Below the pieces are notes generated by a model. It was given only the letters and a program-made list of their open reading frames with translations. It did no database searches and was not told the DNA's origin. Positions 35,313-44,785 of a stretch of 64,000 bases of DNA are shown here, piece by piece (the first letter of the stretch is position 1; each line of letters begins with the position of its first letter). Both the position numbers and the translations under genes were made by a program. Source of the stretch: Tropicimonas sp. IMCC34043 (GTDB lineage: Bacteria; Pseudomonadota; Alphaproteobacteria; Rhodobacterales; Rhodobacteraceae). The stretch is taken from the NCBI RefSeq assembly GCF_003390845.1, contig NZ_QMEK01000006.1, forward strand, positions 1-64,000, written 5' to 3'.

Positions 35313-36254
35313 ATGCATCCCGCCTATTCCGTCATCTTCTTCACCACATCCTCTGGCGCTGGCTATGGCCTTCTGTTCTGGTTGTCGCTGCTTCATGCCG
35401 CGGGCGGAGCGCCGGACGGCCGGTGGAGCCTTTTGGCGATCCTTGTCATGGCTCTTGTCCTGATCACGCTGGGGCTGCTTGCCTCGACACTTCACCTTGG
35501 ACACCCCGAACGCGCGATTGGCGCGCTGTCGCAATGGCGCAGCTCGTGGCTGTCGCGCGAAGGGCTGGCTGCCTTGGCAACCTATGTTCCGGCAGGTCTG
35601 CTGGCATTGGTCTGGCTTTTCGGCATCGGGACGGCCTGGAGCGTGCCGCTTGCCCTCCTGTCGGCGGCAGGGGCGGTGGCAACGGTCTATTGCACCGGCA
35701 TGATCTATGCATCTCTTCCGACGATCCGGGAATGGAACATGCCGATGGTGCCCGCCATCTATCTGGTGCTGACCGCAGCCTCGGGCGCACTGATCCTTGC
35801 GACGTTGCTGGCGCTGTTCGGGGCGGCCTCCGGCTGGGTCGCGCTGCTGACCATCGCGACGCTTATGGCGGCGGCTGCATTGAAATGGCTTTACTGGGCG
35901 CGCATCGACGCAAATCCGGGCAAGTATACCGACGAGATGGCGATCGGCATTCCGGGGGCAAGCGCGATACGTCAACTGGACCCGCCACACACGCGGCCGA
36001 ATTACGTGATGCGGGAAATGGGCTATCTTGTCGGACGCAAGCACGCGCGGCGGCTGCGCCGGATCGCTCTGGCCAGCCTCTGCGGGCTGCCGCTGCTGCT
36101 CGTCCTTCTCGCTCTGCTCTGGCACGCGGCCGCGCCGTTTCTTCTGATCGTCGCCACCCTCAGTGCGGCGGTCGGCCTTCTTATCGAACGGTGGCTGTTC
36201 TTCGCCGAGGCGAGCCATGTGTCGATGCTCTACTACGGTCGCAAACGGGCCTGA
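35313..36254 (+). CDS. soeC: Sulfite dehydrogenase membrane anchor SoeC (DmsC/NrfD type)
   Basis: The 313-residue protein has about eight membrane helices, starting MHPAYSVIFFTTSSGAGYGL, with ASTLHLGHPERAIGALSQW and SSWLSREGLAAL, which are typical of DmsC-like anchors of sulfite dehydrogenases. It should pass electrons to quinone. GAGGA lies before the ATG, nine bases after the soeB stop. It ends the sulfoacetate gene set. No sulfate exporter gene follows within the window. Confidence 0.87.
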   Translation: MHPAYSVIFFTTSSGAGYGLLFWLSLLHAAGGAPDGRWSLLAILVMALVLITLGLLASTLHLGHPERAIGALSQWRSSWLSREGLAALATYVPAGLLALVWLFGIGTAWSVPLALLSAAGAVATVYCTGMIYASLPTIREWNMPMVPAIYLVLTAASGALILATLLALFGAASGWVALLTIATLMAAAALKWLYWARIDANPGKYTDEMAIGIPGASAIRQLDPPHTRPNYVMREMGYLVGRKHARRLRRIALASLCGLPLLLVLLALLWHAAAPFLLIVATLSAAVGLLIERWLFFAEASHVSMLYYGRKRA

Positions 36255-36837
36255 GCAGGCGGCGCGGCGCCTTCACAGCCAAGGGAATTGGGCATGTATT
36301 GCGGCGTTGCCGCGCAAATCCTTGGGGGGATTCATCTCGTGAATTCCGCGTGCTAGGCTCCAGACACATTGAGTTTCAAAGCCGGAACAAGACGGTTGCA
36401 GCAAGCATGATCGCGGAGAAGAACGTTTCCGGGCATCGGTCATAACGGGTCGCCGCGCGCCCCCTCGAGCGCGACTTCTGACAGCGGTGGGCGGTGATGG
36501 CGTGACCGGCCTGTTGTGCAACACGTGTCACCGCCCCATGCGCAGGAGACATACGCGAAGCTTCGCTTGGCTCATCGTCGGGTTCTGGGACGAATCCGGC
36601 CTCTGATCCGATCAACGACACATCGCGGATACGAATGGTGTTCGAAGATCGGGTCCAGATCAAAGTCGCGTGCCGAAAGGTATCCCGTCGCACACTGGGG
36701 CACCCGATCCGGTCTCGTTTTGCGTCGAACGGCTCCTTACGCTCTTCCGCTATGACGCCTCGCGACTGGCGGCCGGCAGGCGTGACCGCGGTGCCGATGG
36801 CACCGTGGCGAAGGATATGGATGTGGGTCCGTCTCGA
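36255..36837. other. Intergenic region with transposon remnant
   Basis: This 583-base gap between soeC and the RND pump gene (convergent) has no intact gene. Its left half contains an IS5-like transposase tail (listed separately). The stretch around 36330-36400 looks like the non-coding end of such an element. The right half (36500-36837) is open in several frames but nothing is recognisable. No clear terminator is seen for either flanking operon. Confidence 0.5.
36376..36480 (-). pseudogene. Remnant of an IS5-family transposase (C-terminal tail)
   Basis: On the minus strand about 33 codons before a stop read RGRAATRYDRCPETF and then a hydrophobic end. This resembles the C-terminus of IS5-family transposases (ATRYDK, F, LAA pattern). 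The sequence further upstream in the same frame does not look like transposase. Only a fragment therefore remains, presumably after deletion or a later insertion. Confidence 0.45.
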
Positions 36838-39800
36838 TCATTCTGCGTGCCGTGTTTGAGACGGCGCGCGGAACCGTCGTGTCACGAAGTGCTCGAAATC
36901 ATCGACGAAGGTGTAGACCACGGGGATAACGAGCAGGCTCAAAAGAGTCGACGTTATCAGTCCGCCGATCACCACTGTGGCCATCGGTTGGCGGAAGCTT
37001 GGATCGCCTTCCACGAGGCTGAGAGCGGCCGGCAACATGCCGCACGACATGGCAACCGTTGTCATGATGATCGGCCTTGCACGCTTGTGGCAGGCATCCA
37101 CCAGAGCATCGAACCGATTCATCCCCGATTTTCGCGCCAGCAGCGCGTAGTCCACCAACAGTATAGAGTTTTTCGAGACGATCCCCATCAGCAGCAGCAA
37201 ACCGATGACAGCGGGCATCGAAAAGCTCGTGCCGGTGACAACCAGCGGAAACAAGGCCCCGCCGAGCGCCAGCGGCAGAGCGGTAAGGATGGTGATCGGC
37301 TGCAGGAAGTCGTCGAACAGCAGCACCAGCACCGCGTAGACGCAGAAGATGCCGAGCGCCATTGCAGTGGCGAAGCTGGCGAAGAGTTCGGACTGCCGCT
37401 TGAGGTCGCCTTGCTCGACAAAGCTCACACCGGAGGGCAGATTCTTGTAGCTGGAGAGCTGCTGCACCTCGCTGTTGACACTTGAGAGGCTGCGCCCGTT
37501 CAGTTCGATGGTGACCGACACATTGCGCGAGCGGTCGAGCCGGTCGATTTCGGAGGGCGAGGACCCAAGTGAAATATCGGCAATGGTCCCGAACGTGACG
37601 TTGCCGTTGGTCCCGGCGACAGGAATCAGCTTGATCTGATCAAGGGTTTGACGGGCCTGTTCGGCCAGGGTTACCCTGATCGGGATCTGCCGTTCGGGCA
37701 GGTTCAGTTGGGAGAGCGCCGAATCGTAGGCTCCCGACGTCGCGACCCGAACCGCATCGGAAATCCCTTTCGAAGTTACCCCGTAGGATGCGGCGCGTGC
37801 CAGATCGGGCGTGATGACGATCTCGGGCGACTGGATCGAGGCCGACGAGGTGACATTGCCGATCCCATTGATTTTACCACGAATTTCTTCGCTCAGATCG
37901 CTCGCTGCCTGCTCCAGCGTCGCGGAGTTGTCGCCAGACAGCGTGATCTGAAGCTCGGTGCCATTGCCGCCCGAACCCACTTCGATGCGCGCGCCGGGGA
38001 TGTTCTCCAGTGCGCGGCGGATCTCCGCCTCGATTTGGGTCTGGCTGACATCTCGGTCGTCGATGTTTGTCAGGTCCACCACGATGGTGGCCGAGGTGAC
38101 GGAACTTGTGCTGGAGCCGCCGCCCATTCCGCCGTCGGAGGCCGAGCCGGTGGCCTGGAATACCGCCTGCACGTGATCCACGCCGACAATTGCCTCTGAG
38201 ACCCTGCGCGATATGGCGTCGGTTTCGGCAATGGTGGTGCCCGGCGCGGTGGTGACGTTGATTTGGGTCTGGCTGTCATCTGAGGCAGGAAAGAAGCCGG
38301 TCGAGAGATTGCCGAGCATCAGAAGCGTCGCCCCAAAGAAGGCGATCACGCCGATCACGGGAATCCAGCGGTGTCGCAACGCCCCCCGGATCACGGCCAG
38401 ATAGCTTCTCATGACCAAGCCGTCCTTATGCTCCTCGGGCGGCTTCGCTTTCATCGTGTAGGCGGCCAGCATGGGCGTGACGAGCCGGGCAACCAGCAAC
38501 GAGAAGAATACCGCGACCGAGGCCGTAATGCCGAATTGCTTGAAGATGATCCCGATCACCCCGCTCATGAAGGCCGTGGGCAGAAATACGGCGATCAGGG
38601 TGAAGGTGGTGGCGATGACCGCCATCCCGATCTCGTCGGCGGCCTCCATGGATGCCTGATAGGCGGGCTTGCCCATCTGCATGTGCCGCTCGATGTTCTC
38701 GACCTCGACGATGGCGTCATCCACGAGGATGCCGACCACCAGCGACAAGGCAAGCAAGGTCACGGTGTTGAGCGAGTAGCCGAGATAATCCATCACCAGG
38801 AACGTCGGAATGATCGACAGAGGCAGGGCGATCGCGGCAAGCAGGGTGCCGCGCCATTCCCAAAGGAACAGGAAAACAACCAACACAGCGATTGCGGCCC
38901 CCTCATAGAGCATGGACATCGAAGCGTGATAGTTTTGCTCGGTTGGCAGAATGGTATTGTAGGCCTCGGTGATCTTCACGTGCGGATTCTTGGCCGAGAA
39001 CGCCTCCATCGCGGTCCGAACGTTTTCGGTTACTGCAAGATCCGAATAACCGGTCAGGCGCTTGATCTGCGCCGCGATCACCGGCTCGCCATTGAGGTAG
39101 GCCAGCGAGGAAAGATCGGCGTGGGTGTCGGTGATTGTGCCCAGTTCGTCGAGCCGAACCCAGCTTCCATTTGGCAGCGGGATCGGGCTGGCGCGCAATT
39201 CCTCGACGCTGTCGGAGGCGGCGAGAACCCGAACCGACTGGGAGGCGTTTCCGACCTCGGCCTTGCCACCGGACAGGTCCCGCTGGACTTCATCGAGCCG
39301 GGAATTCACGTCTGACGCCGAGAGGCCCAGGCCATTCAGCAGGAGGGGATCGAGTTCGACGCGGATCTCGCGATCGATGCCACCAAGCCGCCCGACCTCG
39401 CCGACACCGTCGACAGCCATCAGCGCACGCTTGAGGTCGTTATCAAGGAACCAGCTCAGCTCGGCATCGTCGAGCTTTTCGGAGCTGATTACGTAGGTCA
39501 CGAGCGGGGAGCCCGCCAGCGTGCTCTTTGAGACGGTGGGGGCGTTCATTTCGGTTGGCAGATCGTCCTTCGCCTGATCGACGGCGCTTTGCACCTCGTC
39601 CAGCGCGGTCTGCACGTCCTTACCGACCTGAAAAGCGACGGAAATGCTGACCGAGCCGTCGGTGATCGTCGTTGTGACCGAGTCGAGCTGATCGAACCCG
39701 GTGAGCTGATCCTCGATCTTGCGGGCTACCTCGGTTTCAAGCTGCGCGGCAGCAGCGCCTTCGAGACTGGCCGAAATTTCGATCGTCGGCAGCGACATGT

Positions 39801-39915
39801 CGGGGAAGTTCTGCACGTCGAGACGGTTGAAAGCCATCAACCCGGTGATGGTGAGCAGCACAAATGCGAGGATTGGCGGAACCGGGTTTCGGATTGCCCA
39901 AGCCGAGAAGTTCAT
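36838..39915 (-). CDS. RND multidrug efflux pump inner-membrane transporter (AcrB/HAE1 type)
   Basis: The 1025-residue pump has 12 membrane segments and two large periplasmic loops. It starts AWAIRNPVPPILAFVLLT. Later motifs are LVVGILVDDAIVEVENIERH (proton-relay Asp pair region of TM4), GLLLLMGIVSKNSILLVDYA (TM10 region) and RARPIIMTTVAMSCGMLPAAL. It exports drugs or solvents across both membranes with the adaptor and outer-membrane protein encoded upstream in the same unit. Its ATG overlaps the adaptor stop by four bases. Many cues (an asymmetric N-terminus, an adaptor with a single hairpin) resemble the MexF/TriC-like HAE1 group. Substrate unknown. Confidence 0.95.
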   Translation of the reverse strand: MNFSAWAIRNPVPPILAFVLLTITGLMAFNRLDVQNFPDMSLPTIEISASLEGAAAAQLETEVARKIEDQLTGFDQLDSVTTTITDGSVSISVAFQVGKDVQTALDEVQSAVDQAKDDLPTEMNAPTVSKSTLAGSPLVTYVISSEKLDDAELSWFLDNDLKRALMAVDGVGEVGRLGGIDREIRVELDPLLLNGLGLSASDVNSRLDEVQRDLSGGKAEVGNASQSVRVLAASDSVEELRASPIPLPNGSWVRLDELGTITDTHADLSSLAYLNGEPVIAAQIKRLTGYSDLAVTENVRTAMEAFSAKNPHVKITEAYNTILPTEQNYHASMSMLYEGAAIAVLVVFLFLWEWRGTLLAAIALPLSIIPTFLVMDYLGYSLNTVTLLALSLVVGILVDDAIVEVENIERHMQMGKPAYQASMEAADEIGMAVIATTFTLIAVFLPTAFMSGVIGIIFKQFGITASVAVFFSLLVARLVTPMLAAYTMKAKPPEEHKDGLVMRSYLAVIRGALRHRWIPVIGVIAFFGATLLMLGNLSTGFFPASDDSQTQINVTTAPGTTIAETDAISRRVSEAIVGVDHVQAVFQATGSASDGGMGGGSSTSSVTSATIVVDLTNIDDRDVSQTQIEAEIRRALENIPGARIEVGSGGNGTELQITLSGDNSATLEQAASDLSEEIRGKINGIGNVTSSASIQSPEIVITPDLARAASYGVTSKGISDAVRVATSGAYDSALSQLNLPERQIPIRVTLAEQARQTLDQIKLIPVAGTNGNVTFGTIADISLGSSPSEIDRLDRSRNVSVTIELNGRSLSSVNSEVQQLSSYKNLPSGVSFVEQGDLKRQSELFASFATAMALGIFCVYAVLVLLFDDFLQPITILTALPLALGGALFPLVVTGTSFSMPAVIGLLLLMGIVSKNSILLVDYALLARKSGMNRFDALVDACHKRARPIIMTTVAMSCGMLPAALSLVEGDPSFRQPMATVVIGGLITSTLLSLLVIPVVYTFVDDFEHFVTRRFRAPSQTRHAE

Positions 39916-41153
39916 TGGACGGCCTCCTTGTCAGCTTGGTCCGATGCCTCGGCTCGTTGTTGCGCCCCGTCACCGGCGTCATCGGTTCCATCGCCCGATG
40001 CGGCGACCGCCGCATCGTCGCTGGACGGCTCCGGCGCAACCACCCGCACGACAGAACCTTCGGACAGAAAGGCCCCGCCCGATTGAACGACCTTCGCATC
40101 CGCAGGCAGATCGCTGGTTATTTCGACCCGGTCGTCCTGACGCCGTCCGGTCTCGACCCTGACCCGCGAAACGGTCGGTGTCTCGCCCTCTACCAGCGTG
40201 AAGACGTAGGAAAACCCGTCCTGCATCACGATGGCGGAAGACGGAACCGAAAGCGCCTCACGCGAACCGACCTGGAACACGCCCGAAATCATGATGCCGG
40301 TCTTGGGCTGAGGGCTGTTGTCGGGCGCCGTCAGCGAGACATAGACGATCACCCGTCCGTTGCTTTCCGAGGCGCTGGGAGAGATGCGCCGAACCTCACC
40401 GGAGATCTCGCCGAAAGGGGTGGGAATGCGCACCGGCGTGCCGACTTCGATATTGCGCAGTTGTTTGAGAGGCACCTCGGCCTGCCATTCCACCTTCCCG
40501 TCGCGAACGAGCCGGAACAACTCCTGCCCCTCGCTGACCACATCGCCGATGGCGGCGTTGCGCGCGCTGATCACTCCACCGGTGACAGCGGTCACTTGCG
40601 TGTACTCCAGATCGAGCTTGGCCGAGGCAAGTTGGGCTTCAGCGGAGGCGACATCCGCCTTCGCCTTGCGTTCGGTGGCATAGTATTCGGCGGCCTGTTG
40701 CTTCGAGATCGCGCTGCCGCCGCTGAGCTGGCGCGCGCGGTCCGCTTCAGCGGTCGCCTGGTCGAGAGACGCCCTGGCCGATTCCAGCGAGGCCTCGAGC
40801 TGAAGAATGCTGTTTTCCAGCGACTCGCGCGAGAGTTCGGCGAGCGGGTCATCCTTGGCCACGGTGTCGCCCACGTCGGCATTGACCGACTTGATCATCT
40901 GACCGCCGATCTGGGCGGAAATAATCACCTCCTGCCAGGCGGCAAGCCAGCCATTGGCCTCCACCTCCACCGGCCAGACGTCCGTCTGGGGTGCGATCAC
41001 GGCGACGGTGAGCGCCGCAGCACTCTGCGTCGCCTCTGCCTCTGCCTCGACCGCGGTGCCGGTTCCCGTGCTCTGTGGCCGCAGGAAGACCACCGCGCCG
41101 GCGAGGGCGACAGCGGCGATGCCCGCAATGAGGAGGTTTCGTTTTCCAGTCAT
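39912..41153 (-). CDS. RND efflux periplasmic adaptor (MFP/HlyD family)
   Basis: The 413-residue protein has an N-terminal membrane anchor or signal (LLIAGIAAVALAGAVVFL), a biotinyl-lipoyl-like half motif ANGWLAAWQEVIISAQIGGQ, a coiled-coil hairpin about residues 100-170, and the second lipoyl half GVISARNAAIGDVVSEG. It links the inner-membrane pump to the outer-membrane channel. The C-terminal 40 residues are rich in Ala, Asp and Ser and probably disordered. It lies 22 bases after the channel gene and overlaps the pump gene. Confidence 0.92.
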   Translation of the reverse strand: MTGKRNLLIAGIAAVALAGAVVFLRPQSTGTGTAVEAEAEATQSAAALTVAVIAPQTDVWPVEVEANGWLAAWQEVIISAQIGGQMIKSVNADVGDTVAKDDPLAELSRESLENSILQLEASLESARASLDQATAEADRARQLSGGSAISKQQAAEYYATERKAKADVASAEAQLASAKLDLEYTQVTAVTGGVISARNAAIGDVVSEGQELFRLVRDGKVEWQAEVPLKQLRNIEVGTPVRIPTPFGEISGEVRRISPSASESNGRVIVYVSLTAPDNSPQPKTGIMISGVFQVGSREALSVPSSAIVMQDGFSYVFTLVEGETPTVSRVRVETGRRQDDRVEITSDLPADAKVVQSGGAFLSEGSVVRVVAPEPSSDDAAVAASGDGTDDAGDGAQQRAEASDQADKEAVQ

Positions 41154-41175
41154 GTGTCAGCTTTCAATTTGGCGC

Positions 41176-42522
41176 TCAGACCGGGCGCGGTGGCACCCAG
41201 CCACCGCCCACTGCCTTGTAAAGCGCGATCCATTGTACCAACACGGCCTGGCGCTGGCTGATGCGGGTGATCCGTGCGGACTGCAGAAGCCTGCGGGCCT
41301 CTTCCCGGTCGAGCAGCGAGGTGCGCCCGGCCTTCCAGTCTTCGTTCATTGCGTCGAAATAGGCTTGGTACTGTTGAACGAGAGTTTCGGCACTGGTCAG
41401 ATTGGTGCGAGCGGCGGCGAGGCGTGTCAGGGCGTCCTCGACTTCGCCGACCGCGGTCAGCACGACTGAACGATAGCTCTCGGCCGCCGTCAGGGCATCG
41501 GCATTCGCTGCGCGGACCGAAGCCCGCAATGCGCCCCCGTCGAGGATCGGCACCGACAGCGCCGGCCCGAACGACCAGGACTTCGGACTCGAAAGCGTGA
41601 CATTGCCATCAATCGTCAAGGAGGGATACAGGTTTGCCTCGGAAACCTTCAGGTCCAGTAGCGAGGCGGCAAATCTCTCTTCCTCTGCGAGCACGTCCGG
41701 GCGTTGGCGCAGCATGTCTGCAGGGACCGAAGAGACCCGAAATGGTTTCGTCGCAGGCAGACCGCCGCCCTTGGAGAGGATCGTATCGATCTGCGCCCGG
41801 GAAACGCCCACCACTTTCGTGAGACTTTGCAGCGCTACCTGACAATCGGCCCGTTGGTTGGTGAGGTTGATCTCCGCGCTCGCCACGGTGGCCTGCGAGA
41901 GCGACAGGTCGGAGGGAGCGCTCAAACCCGCGTTCACCAAGCTGCGCGTTGCATTGAGGGTTTCCTGCTGCGAGGAAAGCGTGCTGCGGTATTCGGCTTC
42001 GGCAAGCTTGCAGGCACGGTAGTCGACGTATCCACTTGCGACCTCGGCCGCGAGCGAGATGTAGGAGCCGGCGTAGGAAATCTCGTCGGCCCGGGCGCGC
42101 GTGCTGTCGGCGAGGGCAGTGTTGGCGTTCCGGCCGAGGATATCGACCTCCCAGCTGGCATCCACCAGTTCCGTGCGGCTCTTTGTGCGTCCGACGAGCT
42201 CTGCATCGCTGAGGGTCGCCGAGGCCGTTCCTGTCACATTGGGATAGAGATTGGCCGAACTCTCGCCGGCCAATGCTCTGGCTGCCATGACACTTGCCGC
42301 GGCGCTTCGCAGATCGGGGCTGTTTGTCCGAGCGAGCGAAAGCAGCTCCGTCAACTGCGCGTCACCGACGCGGGACCACCAGTTCACATCCAGCGTCGCG
42401 CTGGCCGAGGGTGCTGACGTCGCGTAGCGGGCCGCAACGGCTTGCCGGGCATCGGGCCGGATCAGCGGCACGCTGCACCCGGCAAGCAGGCAGGCACCCA
42501 GAAGGGTGAGGGCAGTCTTCAT
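41176..42522 (-). CDS. Outer-membrane efflux lipoprotein (NodT/OprM family)
   Basis: The 448-residue protein has a lipoprotein signal with lipobox LAGC at residues 13-16. The body shows NodT-type features: DVNWWSRVGDAQLTELL, SWEVDILGRNANTALADSTRA, AEVASGYVDYRACK and RRPD-like RQRPDVLAEEERFAAS. It forms the trimeric outer-membrane duct of the pump. It is the first gene of the minus-strand efflux operon and divergent from the two-component genes at 42660, which probably control it. Confidence 0.92.
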   Translation of the reverse strand: MKTALTLLGACLLAGCSVPLIRPDARQAVAARYATSAPSASATLDVNWWSRVGDAQLTELLSLARTNSPDLRSAAASVMAARALAGESSANLYPNVTGTASATLSDAELVGRTKSRTELVDASWEVDILGRNANTALADSTRARADEISYAGSYISLAAEVASGYVDYRACKLAEAEYRSTLSSQQETLNATRSLVNAGLSAPSDLSLSQATVASAEINLTNQRADCQVALQSLTKVVGVSRAQIDTILSKGGGLPATKPFRVSSVPADMLRQRPDVLAEEERFAASLLDLKVSEANLYPSLTIDGNVTLSSPKSWSFGPALSVPILDGGALRASVRAANADALTAAESYRSVVLTAVGEVEDALTRLAAARTNLTSAETLVQQYQAYFDAMNEDWKAGRTSLLDREEARRLLQSARITRISQRQAVLVQWIALYKAVGGGWVPPRPV

Positions 42523-42659
42523 GGGGCGGCTCCGAAACTTCTCGGGTTTGTATGCGTTCGGAGGATGTTAAGTTGTGTCAAGTTTCGGCAAAGTTTTTAA
42601 AAGTCGGCTATCCGGACCGGGGGGCGGCGCTAAGATCGCCGTGAAAGGACGAGCCGAAA

Positions 42660-43352
42660 ATGACGACTGTATTGTTTATTGACGATGATGCCGAACTTAC
42701 CGGCCTGCTCGGCGAGTATCTGGAACAGGAAGGCTTCAAGGTCGCGATTGCCGGGGACGGCGAGCGGGCCCTGGGGCGCATCGTGGATGCCCGCGCCGAT
42801 ATCGTTGTCCTGGATATCATGATGCCCAAAGTCGACGGGCTGCAGGTGCTGCGCCGCATTCGCGCGGAAAGCTCGGTGCCGGTGCTGATGCTGACCGCCC
42901 GCGGAGACGAAGCCGACCGGATCGTGGGACTCGATCTGGGAGCCGACGACTACCTTGCCAAACCGTGCTCTCCGGCCGAACTCATTGCGCGCATCCGCGC
43001 GATCCTGCGCCGCACCCTTCCGGTCGAGGGGCAGGATAGCGAGAGCTCGAACGTGCAGCAAGAGGGGCCGCTCAGCATCGATCGCGAACGCCGCCTCGCC
43101 ACCTGGGCCGGCAAGCCCATCGCACTGACCGGAGTCGAGTTCAACATTCTGGACGTCCTTATCGCACAGACCGGACGGCCGGTATCGCGGGCGGATCTTT
43201 CCCAGCAGGGGTTGGGTCGGCCGCTTGCGGCCTATGACCGCGCCGTCGATGTGCATGTCTCCTCGATCCGACAGAAGATCGGTAACTTCGCCGACGGCCG
43301 GTCGCCCATTCAGAGCCTTCGTGGCGTGGGCTATGTCTTTGTCAAGGAATGA
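42660..43352 (+). CDS. OmpR/PhoB-family response regulator
   Basis: The 230-residue protein has a receiver domain with acidic pair Asp8-Asp9, phospho-acceptor Asp52 in VVLDIMMP, Thr79 in LMLTARG and Lys101 in LAKP. A winged-helix effector domain follows (RRLATWAGKPIALTGVEFNILDVL; DRAVDVHVSSIRQKI). The layout and the PCSPAEL loop resemble CpxR-like regulators. It is divergent from the efflux operon with 137 bases between, and followed by its kinase. It likely activates the pump genes under envelope or drug stress. Confidence 0.93.
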   Translation: MTTVLFIDDDAELTGLLGEYLEQEGFKVAIAGDGERALGRIVDARADIVVLDIMMPKVDGLQVLRRIRAESSVPVLMLTARGDEADRIVGLDLGADDYLAKPCSPAELIARIRAILRRTLPVEGQDSESSNVQQEGPLSIDRERRLATWAGKPIALTGVEFNILDVLIAQTGRPVSRADLSQQGLGRPLAAYDRAVDVHVSSIRQKIGNFADGRSPIQSLRGVGYVFVKE

Positions 43353-43358
43353 CCGATC

Positions 43359-44606
43359 ATGATCTTGCGGGTCTTTGCCTTCATCTGGGGGGCGACGCTC
43401 GTTACCCTGTTGTTGTTTCTGTCGCTGATTTTTTTCGTGGACCTGACGCCACCCAAGGATGTCTGGCGAAAAGCAGAACTGGAGATCCTCGAACAGGAAC
43501 TGGCGCTGATCTACGACAGAGAAGGTCCAGCAGGGACTCGGGCGTTCTGGCAACAGATCGCGCCCGCCCATCCAAGCTACGGGCTCGAGGCCGACAGCTC
43601 TTGCACGCACCCGAGCGCAATCGGCGTGTCGGGCGACGGCTGCTTGCGGCTGGTCGACCTGGGCTCCGCAGATGACACCCTGGCCTTGTTGCGACCCGTC
43701 ACGCTGCCGCTGATCCTGGGCGCCGTGGTCAGCGCAATGATGGCGATCTTCCTCTCGCGCTGGCTGACCCGTCCGATCCGTGAGGTGAGCCGCGGCCTCA
43801 AGGCGATCGCGGAGGGGCATCTTGAAACCCGAATGCCGGCAAGCCTGCGCACCTCCAATCGCGAGATGCAGGAGCTCGGCAAGGATTTCGATCTCGCCGC
43901 CGAGCGATTGCAGGCACTTTCCGAAGGCCGCAACCGGCTATTCCATGATATCTCCCATGAGATCCGCTCACCGCTCGCCCGGTTGCGCGCCGCGGTCGGG
44001 CTGATCGAGATCAACCCTGCGCGCGGCTCTTCGCTGGCCGGCCGGATGGAGGGGGACATTGCCCGGCTTGACCAACTCGTGAACGAGATCCTCACGCTCG
44101 CCCGGCTCGAACGTGGCGAAAGGTTGGGCGAGTTCCAGAGGATCGATCTGCTCGATCTCGTCGAGAACATCATTGCGGATGCAAATTTCGAGGGCCGCGT
44201 CCGCGATGTCAAAGTGCAATATTCTGGCGCCAACACTCTGGAACTGCACGGAAATCTGGAGCTTCTTCACCGCGCCTGCGAGAATGTCATCCGCAACGCA
44301 CTCGCCCATTCGCCCCAAGGCGGGGTCGTGGCCGTGACCGGACGGCTGGCTGGAGAAACGATCGTTCTTGAAATTGCGGATCACGGCGTGGGTGTGCCCG
44401 AGGCCGATCTGAAAAACATATTCAACCCCTTCGTACGGGTCGACGAGGCGACCCCTTCGGTTGGGATCGGCCTCGGCCTCGCCATTGCCTCAAGCGCCCT
44501 TCACTCCCACGGCGGTTCCATCACAGCGAGAAATCGTCAGCCCCACGGCCTGCTGATCGAAATTGTTATCCCAACGCTCATAGGCAATGCATCGTCGGAG
44601 TTGTGA
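43359..44606 (+). CDS. Sensor histidine kinase
   Basis: The 415-residue kinase has two membrane segments (about residues 5-27 and 115-133) around an 85-residue periplasmic part. A HAMP domain follows (LSRWLTRPIREVSRGLKAIAEG), then a DHp domain with phospho-His200 in FHDISHEIRSPLAR. The ATPase domain has an N-box (CENVIRNALAHSP) and G-boxes (DHGVGVPE, VGIGLGLAIA). It is coupled to the response regulator gene with a 6-base gap. Two Cys residues in the periplasmic part (82 and 95) might form a disulfide. Signal unknown. Confidence 0.93.
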   Translation: MILRVFAFIWGATLVTLLLFLSLIFFVDLTPPKDVWRKAELEILEQELALIYDREGPAGTRAFWQQIAPAHPSYGLEADSSCTHPSAIGVSGDGCLRLVDLGSADDTLALLRPVTLPLILGAVVSAMMAIFLSRWLTRPIREVSRGLKAIAEGHLETRMPASLRTSNREMQELGKDFDLAAERLQALSEGRNRLFHDISHEIRSPLARLRAAVGLIEINPARGSSLAGRMEGDIARLDQLVNEILTLARLERGERLGEFQRIDLLDLVENIIADANFEGRVRDVKVQYSGANTLELHGNLELLHRACENVIRNALAHSPQGGVVAVTGRLAGETIVLEIADHGVGVPEADLKNIFNPFVRVDEATPSVGIGLGLAIASSALHSHGGSITARNRQPHGLLIEIVIPTLIGNASSEL

Positions 44607-44785
44607 GGTTCGATGAGGTTCGTGTCTCTAGGGCGTCGTCGAGCTAGCCGCAACGGGCCGTTCGCGTCATCAAGGCCAACCACGGTTCGCAACTTTGCAG
44701 CGGCCGCTCCCTGCGCATCGCAGACTTTCAACCGGCCCTACCGGCCGACGCACAAGCGGTCCCGAACTCGTCCTCCGGATTCTGC

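Noticed and set aside
31702-36254. DMSO, polysulfide or tetrathionate reductase instead of sulfite dehydrogenase
   Set aside because: The three-subunit layout alone allows these, but lack of a Tat signal and the position directly behind xsc and pta favour SoeABC.
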